Below the pieces are notes generated by a model, which worked only from the letters and a program-made list of their open reading frames with translations, was not told where the DNA came from and ran no database searches. A stretch of 64,000 nt of DNA from NCBI GenBank assembly GCA_903850915.1, contig CAINMV010000037.1, positions 1-64,000 of the forward strand, read 5' to 3'. Below, piece after piece: positions 43,736 through 51,503 of the stretch. How positions within the stretch are numbered: position 1 is the first letter of the stretch; each line of letters starts with the position of its first letter. A program made the translations under genes and the position numbers. Origin of the DNA: an uncultured Bacteroidota bacterium (GTDB lineage Bacteria > Bacteroidota > Bacteroidia > UKL13-3).

Positions 43736-45619
43736 TTAAAAAAATATTTTAATTTCAGCGGTAGTTTCATAACCACTGTATTTGTCTTTACTAAAACTTG
43801 AGTCGTACGAATTCATCCACCGTTGTCGCAGATAAAGTCCGGCACCTTTACTTAGTCGTATATCGAATCCTGTTGCAATACTTATTCCTGTTTGGTTTTT
43901 GGGTCTCCTTGAGACTACATCTGTTTGTGTTTCATAATTGGCAATAATTCTTTCAAAACCGGCATAGTTACACCAGATGAAATTATTGCTAATACCAAAA
44001 TAGGTTTCTAATTGATGATAGTATGTTCGTAATAGCGCCTTCTCGGTAAATATTGTTAGGGGTGCTAAATTATTTTGAGCCGAGCTAAATTGTCCGAGAT
44101 AATAAATATAGAAATCATGCGCCCCCATACTGCCATGGTATTTTGAGTTTATTTCAACACTATTAAAATACTTTTTCTTTAACGGTAGGCCTGTTGTCGC
44201 ATCTATGGAGGTAAGGTTTACCGTTTCATAAACATTTCTGTATATTTTAGAAAGATTATTGTAAGGTCCGACGTTGCTTGGAAAATCCCATCTCCAGAAA
44301 TGTGCCAACACCAAGCTGTTTACAGGATGAGCATAGGTGATTTTAGAAGAAAGATTCTCAATTTCAGCACTGACATTATACCCTATTGCTGTTTTTATTT
44401 TTCCAATATTCACTTGTGCATTTAAATCCACGCCTTGTCTATTATTTACCAGTTGGCCAATAGGAGCCATTGTACTTGCAACAGCAGGTAATACAGGCTG
44501 TGTGCTTGTATTGGCAGTAAGTATTTGGGTTTGCTCAAAAGAGGTATTAATAAATGATGAGCTATTGTTTACCACCTTAGAGCTAATTCTGAATAGATGC
44601 ATTTCAAGTGGATACTTTTTAAATAAATCACCTGAAATTTTTAAAGAAAGCGCCTCTCCCCATCCATTCGATTTTTCTTGCACGAAGGCTCTGCCCATCC
44701 CCAATTCACCTTTAAGTAAAATGCGTTTAATTTTATTTCGAAACTCTAAAGTTGCCACATTAAAACCTATGCGGGTTTGTTGTAACGTATCGGTATAACT
44801 TACATTATTAAACGTATTGGCACTGATATAGTTACTGCCATATTCTTTTTTTATCTTTCCTCCTATTGAGTTGTTTGGCAAAGGTGAAAGACCTCCATTC
44901 AGTTGTGTTTTGCCATACATCATCACACCAGAAAATCCTTTTGGCAATCTGCTTGCCTCTAAAATCATTCCTTGAAAAGCTTGCTGACCCCAACGCTCAT
45001 CTTGATTGATACTTCCTGAATTATAAAAATCAGCATAGCGGGAATCCATATTTTTAGTATTCGGATCCCATGGGTTACGTTCAAAAATACTATATCTATT
45101 ATAACCTTTATTTGATTGAAATGTAAATGGTGTAAGTGAATACCAGTTGATACCTCCGGTACGAACATTAAAATCACCTAATGAGCTTGTGAAGTTTCCA
45201 TACAAACTAATACCTAAGTTCAAACCTTTAACATTTTCCGTTGTTCCGAGTCCGGTCATGGGTGTCCACATATACAAATCGGTACCAAAAGTGGTGTTTT
45301 TTGCCACACTTCCGCTCATATTCAACATCAGTTGAGGAATTTGACTATCATCACCAACAAAAATATTGTTTTTATTGTTTTCGAGATGGGCATAGGCCTG
45401 GTTTAAATGACGATAATTGGACACAAAACGATAATACCCATTCACACTGAACTGTTTCAATGCAGTGGCGGCAGTCTTCGGAAAATTTCCGACTTCAAAA
45501 TATTTCAATCCATTCTGATAAGTACTATCAACAGCTGTATTTTTTTCCTGAGCCATTGCTAAAAAACCGGGCTGGAATAAGAAGCCAAAAAGTATTAAAC
45601 ACGTAAATTTAAATTTCAT
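43736..45619 (-). CDS. Outer-membrane beta-barrel protein (first of a pair)
   Basis: Signal peptide about 1-23 (ending AMAQ). A short helical lead (about 30-50) is followed by a long run of beta strands to the C-terminal Phe (TAEIKIFF) at residue 627. Strand-rich segments such as FSVNGYYRFVSNYRH and TTFGTDLYMWTPMTG suggest a large barrel. As in its neighbour there is no plug or TonB box. It starts 1 base after the GH-A hydrolase stop and runs straight into the next barrel gene. Position between hydrolases and binding lipoproteins suggests a role in oligosaccharide passage or surface assembly. Family not recognised. Confidence 0.75.
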   Translation of the reverse strand: MKFKFTCLILFGFLFQPGFLAMAQEKNTAVDSTYQNGLKYFEVGNFPKTAATALKQFSVNGYYRFVSNYRHLNQAYAHLENNKNNIFVGDDSQIPQLMLNMSGSVAKNTTFGTDLYMWTPMTGLGTTENVKGLNLGISLYGNFTSSLGDFNVRTGGINWYSLTPFTFQSNKGYNRYSIFERNPWDPNTKNMDSRYADFYNSGSINQDERWGQQAFQGMILEASRLPKGFSGVMMYGKTQLNGGLSPLPNNSIGGKIKKEYGSNYISANTFNNVSYTDTLQQTRIGFNVATLEFRNKIKRILLKGELGMGRAFVQEKSNGWGEALSLKISGDLFKKYPLEMHLFRISSKVVNNSSSFINTSFEQTQILTANTSTQPVLPAVASTMAPIGQLVNNRQGVDLNAQVNIGKIKTAIGYNVSAEIENLSSKITYAHPVNSLVLAHFWRWDFPSNVGPYNNLSKIYRNVYETVNLTSIDATTGLPLKKKYFNSVEINSKYHGSMGAHDFYIYYLGQFSSAQNNLAPLTIFTEKALLRTYYHQLETYFGISNNFIWCNYAGFERIIANYETQTDVVSRRPKNQTGISIATGFDIRLSKGAGLYLRQRWMNSYDSSFSKDKYSGYETTAEIKIFF

Positions 45620-45620
45620 A

Positions 45621-47075
45621 CTATTGTTCGTTAAACGACCTCATGTCTTTTTTCTTAAATTCAATCCATCGCGCCTGTCCATCTTGTTCAGCACGTTTCT
45701 CAACCCAAAAAGGAATATTGGCATAAGCCACCTTTCCATTTGACGTTACCTTAACAAAAATACGATAGGCGCCTTCGACCTTTGGTGCTCTCAATTCAAT
45801 GGCACTTCGCGATCCGTGTTTTATTAGTCCATGAATTTCTTGAGCTTCTTCTTCTGCGTCTCCGCCCGATTTCTTATCGCTACTTTCGGAAAGCACTTTC
45901 CAAGTGTAAACAAAAGCATGGTTAGAATCTTCTACTAAATTATCCATGTTCACTCCTATTTCAGCAACCACATCTGCTTTATAAATCTCCTCGGCTTTCA
46001 ACCTGATATCCTTATTATCGCTGGAGTTATTAAGTGTCATACTAACAACAGTTGGAGCCGGCAGCGTTGGATTCTTGCCTGTGAAAACCATTTCAAGTGC
46101 GTCGATTGGTTCTGTAGGTAAGTTATCTTTTGTAAACAAACCAAACCAAGTTTCAGTATACTCTTGTTTCATACCCCACAAGAAGGCGTATGAGCCCAAA
46201 CACTTTTCTTTGTTGGCGTCGATATAATTTTTATAGCGATCATAAAAAACTCGCTTTTTTTCAGCACTAGTCTGTTCAATGGCTGCCTTCCAAGTAGTGT
46301 TCGGTGATTCCCAATATCCATTAGGCCCCCATTCGGTAATCATATAAGGGCCATCCCAACCAAATTTTGCAATATTTAATGGAACATTAGCGATGTCACC
46401 ATACGTATTCACACAATAAACATCAACGTCCGGTGCATTCTTTTTAATTAGTTGCACCTCTGAGGAATCTAAGCCTGCCGTAACAGTTGAAGTTGGATGG
46501 TTTGGATCAACTGCATGTGCATACTTGGCAATATCTTGCACTGCATTCCAACATTTTGTATTTGTATAGTTTAGGTCGAGCTCATTACCAATACCCCACA
46601 TCAGCAGTGCTGGATGATTTTTATATTTATCTATTATCGTCTTAAAATAATTTAACTGCTTGAGTACTTTTTCTGAGTCGCTGTAATTAAAGCCATGACG
46701 TTCGTGCTGAAGCCACAACCCTAACATCACGGTGAGTCCTCTTTTTTGAGCTTCATCAAGCACCTGCTGCGCATTTTCTACGCCCCAAATTCGAATAGAA
46801 TTGCCTCCAATAGCCACCACTCGATCAAGATTTACGTCACCTCCTAAACCCTTCACGTAATATGGTGCCCCATTCCTATAAAAACTGTAATGTTCACCTT
46901 TTCGTACTACCTTAGTTTGTGCTGAAAGGCATACACTAAAGTTTAGAAGTAATATAAAAAACAATGTTTTTATATCAAAATTGATCCTACTTTTAAAATA
47001 GTTCGTAATTCCAACTATTGCAGGAGCATTTCCTGAATGGGCTTTGGTATATGAACTAAGAGGATGGTTTGTCAT
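45621..47075 (-). CDS. Clan GH-A glycoside hydrolase (GH2-like TIM barrel)
   Basis: An N-terminal extension is followed by a hydrophobic signal (about 34-52, ending LSAQ), then a (beta/alpha)8 barrel (about 55-335). The acid/base Glu165 in GNELDL and nucleophile Glu248 in ITEWGPNG give the clan GH-A arrangement; the lead-in YVKGLGGD and SIRIWGVENA is GH2-like. A beta-sandwich domain (about 350-475) follows. It lacks the GH2 sugar-binding N-terminal domain, so it is not a standard beta-galactosidase; it may be a glucan exo- or transglycosidase. The first ATG is the only one before the signal. It lies 34 bases after the sigma-factor gene and heads the packed operon. Confidence 0.85.
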   Translation of the reverse strand: MTNHPLSSYTKAHSGNAPAIVGITNYFKSRINFDIKTLFFILLLNFSVCLSAQTKVVRKGEHYSFYRNGAPYYVKGLGGDVNLDRVVAIGGNSIRIWGVENAQQVLDEAQKRGLTVMLGLWLQHERHGFNYSDSEKVLKQLNYFKTIIDKYKNHPALLMWGIGNELDLNYTNTKCWNAVQDIAKYAHAVDPNHPTSTVTAGLDSSEVQLIKKNAPDVDVYCVNTYGDIANVPLNIAKFGWDGPYMITEWGPNGYWESPNTTWKAAIEQTSAEKKRVFYDRYKNYIDANKEKCLGSYAFLWGMKQEYTETWFGLFTKDNLPTEPIDALEMVFTGKNPTLPAPTVVSMTLNNSSDNKDIRLKAEEIYKADVVAEIGVNMDNLVEDSNHAFVYTWKVLSESSDKKSGGDAEEEAQEIHGLIKHGSRSAIELRAPKVEGAYRIFVKVTSNGKVAYANIPFWVEKRAEQDGQARWIEFKKKDMRSFNEQ

Positions 47076-47109
47076 TGTTTGATTTTAAAGTTACAATTCC
47101 TTCTTTTTA

Positions 47110-47730
47110 TTAACCGACCATATTAAAAACAGCGGACTGGCTTGATTCTGAATTTTGAATTCGGCTTATGTCTCGCAATTGACTCATCAAAGTTAACTTA
47201 AAATTCTTTTTTGCCCTATAAATTAATGAATCTACTGCTGTTAATGTTGTCTTCATCTTTCGTGCTATTTCGGTATTGCTATAGCCGTCCAACTTACTTA
47301 GGGTAATTGCCATTCGTTGGTTGTCGGGCAAGCAATTTAAAGCATGAAAAAACAACCCAACGCTCTCTTTATCTTCAAGTCTTTTGTCTGGCCTGTCCTT
47401 ACAAATCAACCGATGCGCTATCTCGTCAAGTCCTGAGGTAATGCCTGCCGTACTCACTCGCTTCTTTCTTTGCTGGCGCTTAATTTCATCTAGCGATTTT
47501 GCAACAGCAATGCGGTACATCCAAGTACTCAGTTTCGATTCACCCTTAAACTTATCAATAGAGTTAAACACTTCAATAAAAACTTCTTGAGAAACATCCT
47601 CTGCATCCTCTTTATTCATAAGAAAACGATAACACACATTAAGAACCGTTTCTTTATAGGCAGAAACAAAGTCATTAAAGGATATCCTATCCCCAGAGCG
47701 AAGTTGGTGTATTAAATGCGCCTCAGTCAT
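47110..47730 (-). CDS. ECF-type RNA polymerase sigma factor heading the glucan locus
   Basis: This 206-residue sigma-70 relative has region 2 at about 10-80 (YRFLMNKEDAEDVSQEVF, STWMYRIAV) and region 4 at about 120-175 (LPDNQRMAITLSKLDGYSNTEIA). It ends with a short Ser-rich tail. I start at the ATG at 47730; the frame upstream has no ECF-like sequence. No anti-sigma factor, FecR-like gene or two-component sensor adjoins it. The stop is 34 bases before the GH-A gene, so it is either the first gene of the operon or its regulator. Autoregulation of the locus is a reasonable inference. Confidence 0.88.
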   Translation of the reverse strand: MTEAHLIHQLRSGDRISFNDFVSAYKETVLNVCYRFLMNKEDAEDVSQEVFIEVFNSIDKFKGESKLSTWMYRIAVAKSLDEIKRQQRKKRVSTAGITSGLDEIAHRLICKDRPDKRLEDKESVGLFFHALNCLPDNQRMAITLSKLDGYSNTEIARKMKTTLTAVDSLIYRAKKNFKLTLMSQLRDISRIQNSESSQSAVFNMVG

Positions 47731-48209
47731 TTGCTTTATTATAATATGATGATGAACTAAAGCAGAATGGAACCCTATTTTTTGTTGAGGGCTGAAATAG
47801 AAAATTAGAATTTCCAAAAAATACGAACGATCGAAACGTATTAGTAAATGCATAACCCACCCTCACAAAGACTTCGTTTATAAAAGCAAATGAATTTAAC
47901 ATGGGCATATACAATCTAATTAAGATTATCATTACGTTAATTAATTTGCAAGATATTGTATTTTTTACAATAAGGGTGTTTTTTTAAGAAAAAAAGTGCC
48001 ATTTTTTAATTTTATGACAATTATGGCATTTTCATGCGATTCGGAACAATAAAACGATTATTAAAAGAAATGAGGGGAATGCGGATAATATCTCAAGTGA
48101 AATTTTTAACTTACTTAATGCTGTGCGTTTCCAAAAAAACCAGGATTGCATAAGCCAATTCAAAGTAAAAAGCTTCATAAATTTAGAGAATATCCTTTAA
48201 TAAACGCGG
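47731..48209. other. Intergenic region of 479 bases upstream of the sigma factor
   Basis: No convincing gene or RNA is seen. Near 47955-47971 there is a small inverted repeat (ATTGTA/TACAAT around 5 bases), and A- and T-runs lie just after. The promoter of the sigma factor and glucan operon should lie here, but I see no clear TTTG/TAnnTTTG pair close to the start, which would fit use of an alternative sigma. Confidence 0.4.
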
Positions 48210-50168
48210 CTATTGCTTAACAAACTTGCTGGCCATTTGGTTATGATCGCCAACGCGAATAACATAAAAGCCCGTTGCGAGTGTATGCGTATCCAACAAG
48301 GTATTAGCATTCAACAAAACACCACTTTTTACAGCCTTTCCTAGTGCATCATAAATGCGGTACGAAAGTGGAGCATTGAAAGTTCCTGTAGTTATTGTAA
48401 TTTCATCCTTTGATGGATTCGGATAAATAAAAATATCAGGTATTAGAGGCGAATCTGTATTTATTCCAATGGGCAGTTGATTGGGGTCTTTTACAGAGCT
48501 GCTTTTACAAAGCAGCCAATTAGATGGGTCCACCTGCACTGCAATTACTGAGTCTTTAATGGTGATTGCTGTACCTTGAACATTTTTGGTGAAATATACT
48601 TTTATGGTAGTATCCCCTTTTGTAGTTTTAATTTTATACTCAACTGGGGTGTTAAACAAACTTACACTCGATGGCATCGAAGTGGACTGTGCATTAATAA
48701 TACTCAGACGGCTACCCAGCTGATTCCAGAATAGGTTAAACGTAGGATATCCTTCGCCAAAGTACCATTGATTAAAAAATCGAGTGAAGTCCTTGCCTGA
48801 CAAATCTTCAACCACCTTTTTGAAATTTAGGGCTGTGGCTGTGCCACCTTTAAATTTTCGGATATACTCCTTCAAAATATTAAAAAAGAGGGTGTCGTTA
48901 TTTAATTCAAAACGAATCATATGAATAATTGAGGAGCCCTTTTGATATGTTAGGCGACTGCTGAATATTCGTCCTACATTGCTAGTATCATTGCACCATA
49001 CACTACCATCGGGAGCACTCATAGCGCTATTATGCGAGTTCACCATATATTGTGGCGCCCTTGCTGTATCCAAATATTGATAAGCCAAATACGCGGTATA
49101 TGTAGCAAACCCTTCATTCACCCAAATATCATTCCACGTGGCACAAGTTACCGCATCGCCAAACCATTGATGTCCGAGCTCATGAGCAATTATTTCGTAA
49201 TTTATTACACCTAGAGTAGTCATGGTTTGATGTTCCATACCACCACCGAGCGGCGCCATACTATGTCCATATTTTTCATTGGCAAAAGCATAAGGCCCAA
49301 ACAATTTACAATACAATTCCATAATAGATTTTGTATTGTTAAATTGGGGCTTCATGGCTGCAATAGTGGTGGGGTTATCGTAAATGTAATTCTGAATTAA
49401 AATAGGCGGGGTATTCACCGGATAGGCATAAAAACTATAATCATAGTATTTGGTGACTGCCACTGAAATTAAATAACATTCAATTGGATTGGTTTGTTGC
49501 CACTCATAGCGTTTTTTATTACCTATGACTACTGTGTTTTTCAATTTGCCATTCGACCCCACTTTATTCGCACTATCTGTGGTTATGTATACATAAGAAG
49601 AATCAATTTTATCTTGCAGACTTTGTTTGCAAGGCCACCATTCTTCAGCGCTATATGGCTGGCTTAAAGTATAGGTAACCTGGAGTCCACTCGATGCGTC
49701 GGTTGCATTTGTAATTCCATCACCAATAGCGGCAGTGCCTGGTTTTGGTGGAGTACCATGATAATATACTTTTATATCCAAAAGTGCACCTAGCGCTTTT
49801 GTTGTTGGAAATTTTGCATAACAAAAGTTTCCAACATGGGCGGTCAACAACTTTTGTGTTCCAGAAAAAACAGAATCCAAAATCATGGCATTGTAAAGCT
49901 CAAAAGCGAAAGTATCGAGCGGGCTAATTGCTATTGAGATAGATCTTACCCAGCCGCTAATATCCGTTGAGGTACGCTCTAAATTTAAATTAAGGTGGTA
50001 GAATTTAACATCATACTTGTTCATAAGAACTTCCTGGATGCTTTCCGGTCCTGATTCAGGACAGTAACGACCGCGATTGGATTTAACCTCGGAACAAAAA
50101 TTTTGTTGTGCAAAAATGGTTGAGGTAATTGAGCTAATCAGAATAAATAGCAGAAACAAATGTCTCAT
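48210..50168 (-). CDS. Secreted M1-family aminopeptidase, T9SS client
   Basis: This zinc aminopeptidase removes N-terminal residues from peptides outside the cell. Signal peptide about 1-20 (ending IFAQ); N-terminal M1 beta domain (about 50-240); GGGMEHQTM; then HELGHQWFGD with zinc ligands His329 and His333, catalytic Glu330, and third ligand Glu352 in NEGFATY. A type A T9SS sorting domain starts near residue 575 (IYPNPSKDEITI). The GMEH form in place of GAMEN is typical of this secreted subgroup. It stands alone between the glucan locus and the cyanophycin genes. Confidence 0.93.
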   Translation of the reverse strand: MRHLFLLFILISSITSTIFAQQNFCSEVKSNRGRYCPESGPESIQEVLMNKYDVKFYHLNLNLERTSTDISGWVRSISIAISPLDTFAFELYNAMILDSVFSGTQKLLTAHVGNFCYAKFPTTKALGALLDIKVYYHGTPPKPGTAAIGDGITNATDASSGLQVTYTLSQPYSAEEWWPCKQSLQDKIDSSYVYITTDSANKVGSNGKLKNTVVIGNKKRYEWQQTNPIECYLISVAVTKYYDYSFYAYPVNTPPILIQNYIYDNPTTIAAMKPQFNNTKSIMELYCKLFGPYAFANEKYGHSMAPLGGGMEHQTMTTLGVINYEIIAHELGHQWFGDAVTCATWNDIWVNEGFATYTAYLAYQYLDTARAPQYMVNSHNSAMSAPDGSVWCNDTSNVGRIFSSRLTYQKGSSIIHMIRFELNNDTLFFNILKEYIRKFKGGTATALNFKKVVEDLSGKDFTRFFNQWYFGEGYPTFNLFWNQLGSRLSIINAQSTSMPSSVSLFNTPVEYKIKTTKGDTTIKVYFTKNVQGTAITIKDSVIAVQVDPSNWLLCKSSSVKDPNQLPIGINTDSPLIPDIFIYPNPSKDEITITTGTFNAPLSYRIYDALGKAVKSGVLLNANTLLDTHTLATGFYVIRVGDHNQMASKFVKQ

Positions 50169-50450
50169 GATGAAAGAAAATTAAAAGTTCAAAATTGCAC
50201 GTGTAATTTGTCACTCACCGTCATCTTATTTTTCGGCAAGTTAGATATATTATAGGAACGAAAAAATGATAGCGATATTTATGTATCGTTTTCAGGCATT
50301 ATGATGGCGAGAATGAGTTTTAGTTTCTTATGTTTTAAAAAACAGAAACGAAAGATTAAATAAAAACTATAGTATCTAATTAATCAGGCAGATAAGATGA
50401 TTTTAGGAAGGTAAATTACGATAGTATCACTGTAATAACCAACAATTTAA

Positions 50451-51311
50451 TTAACCAGCCACTACATTACCTTCGTCGAAGACCCTAGTTTTTAAATTAT
50501 AGGCATTGCCTGCTTCCATAATATGTACAATAAGCCCTTCAACACTTATTGGCTGCTTCTCATCAATATCGGCAATATTATTATGACGAATATTTCGTCC
50601 ATCAACAATAGTTACAGCGCCACTTCCAATTGCAACCAAATCGCTACCATGTCGAACCACAACGCCAGTATCTTCACCTAACCCAATACCCACAGCGCCT
50701 GGGTTTGCAGCCACTGCTTGAGCCAAACGCGAAAATCGACCTCTCTTATCGAAATGTGAATCGATGATGACACCCGGCAAAAAACCAAGTCCTGTGGTTA
50801 GCTTCACCTCCCCTTTTAAATGTGCTCGACCTGCATTACCCTCGTATATCATAGTGCCACTCATGGCCATAGCGCCTGCGCTAGTGCCTGCAATAATAAA
50901 ATTCTCCTCTTGATATCGTTGTAAGGTAATGTCTAAAAAATCTGTTCCTCCAAAAATAGACGAAAGACGCAATTGATTTCCACCACTGAACATCAAGCAC
51001 TGACATTGCTTTAATCGTATAATATTATCCTGCATTATTGCATCATTACGATCGCGAATTCTCAGGTGTCCTACATTCTCAAATCCAAGAACTTTAAACG
51101 CGTGAAAATAATTATCGGCTACCTCATCAGGAATAGAGGATGCTGTAGTCACCACTTCAATCCGAGAGGCCTTGTCCGTTAAAAACTTGGTGATATTCTT
51201 AAGAATACCCATCTCCATAAAATTCAAGCGGTTCCGCTCAATAATTCCTGCCTCCAAATCTGTACCTTTATCTTCGGCTCCGCCTACGGGTATTAGTATT
51301 CCTTGTATCAT
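50451..51311 (-). CDS. cphB: Cyanophycinase (family S51)
   Basis: It degrades cyanophycin (multi-L-arginyl-poly-L-aspartate) to beta-Asp-Arg dipeptides in the cytoplasm. The 286-residue length is typical. The nucleophile Ser144 sits in the family signature GTSAGA, with LMFSGGNQLRL upstream and HFDKRGRFSRL downstream. I use the ATG at 51311; a TATTTTTG promoter element only 9 bases upstream excludes the longer TTG-initiated frame. It is divergent from cphA with about 190 bases between, the usual pairing of synthesis and breakdown. Its dipeptide product suits the isoaspartyl peptidase at 12094. Confidence 0.95.
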   Translation of the reverse strand: MIQGILIPVGGAEDKGTDLEAGIIERNRLNFMEMGILKNITKFLTDKASRIEVVTTASSIPDEVADNYFHAFKVLGFENVGHLRIRDRNDAIMQDNIIRLKQCQCLMFSGGNQLRLSSIFGGTDFLDITLQRYQEENFIIAGTSAGAMAMSGTMIYEGNAGRAHLKGEVKLTTGLGFLPGVIIDSHFDKRGRFSRLAQAVAANPGAVGIGLGEDTGVVVRHGSDLVAIGSGAVTIVDGRNIRHNNIADIDEKQPISVEGLIVHIMEAGNAYNLKTRVFDEGNVVAG

Positions 51312-51320
51312 GTATAATTG

Positions 51321-51328
51321 CAAAAATA
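51321..51328 (-). promoter_or_regulatory. TAnnTTTG -7 element of cphB
   Basis: TATTTTTG on the minus strand, 9 bases upstream of the ATG at 51311. No clear -33 TTTG accompanies it. It gives a very short leader and fixes the start codon. Confidence 0.45.
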
Positions 51329-51503
51329 GGTCTTAAACAATTAGTTTTAAGCCTATATTAAGATTAGCAAACAACTATTTTTTTATGGTATAGACGTATT
51401 TATTTTTCAACACGTTTTAAAATTCTATCTTGCAACAAAAAAGCCTCGATTCTTTTTTTTATAAATCACCGTTTTTCAAGAATAATAATCCTACACACTC
51501 CAC

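Noticed and set aside
44337-44798. Plus-strand open frame, 153 codons
   Set aside because: Antisense to the first barrel gene; hydrophobic composition reflects the beta-strand codons of that gene.
42020-45619. The two barrels considered as SusC/SusD
   Set aside because: No carboxypeptidase-regulatory domain, plug or TonB box in either, and no SusD-like helical lipoprotein beside them.
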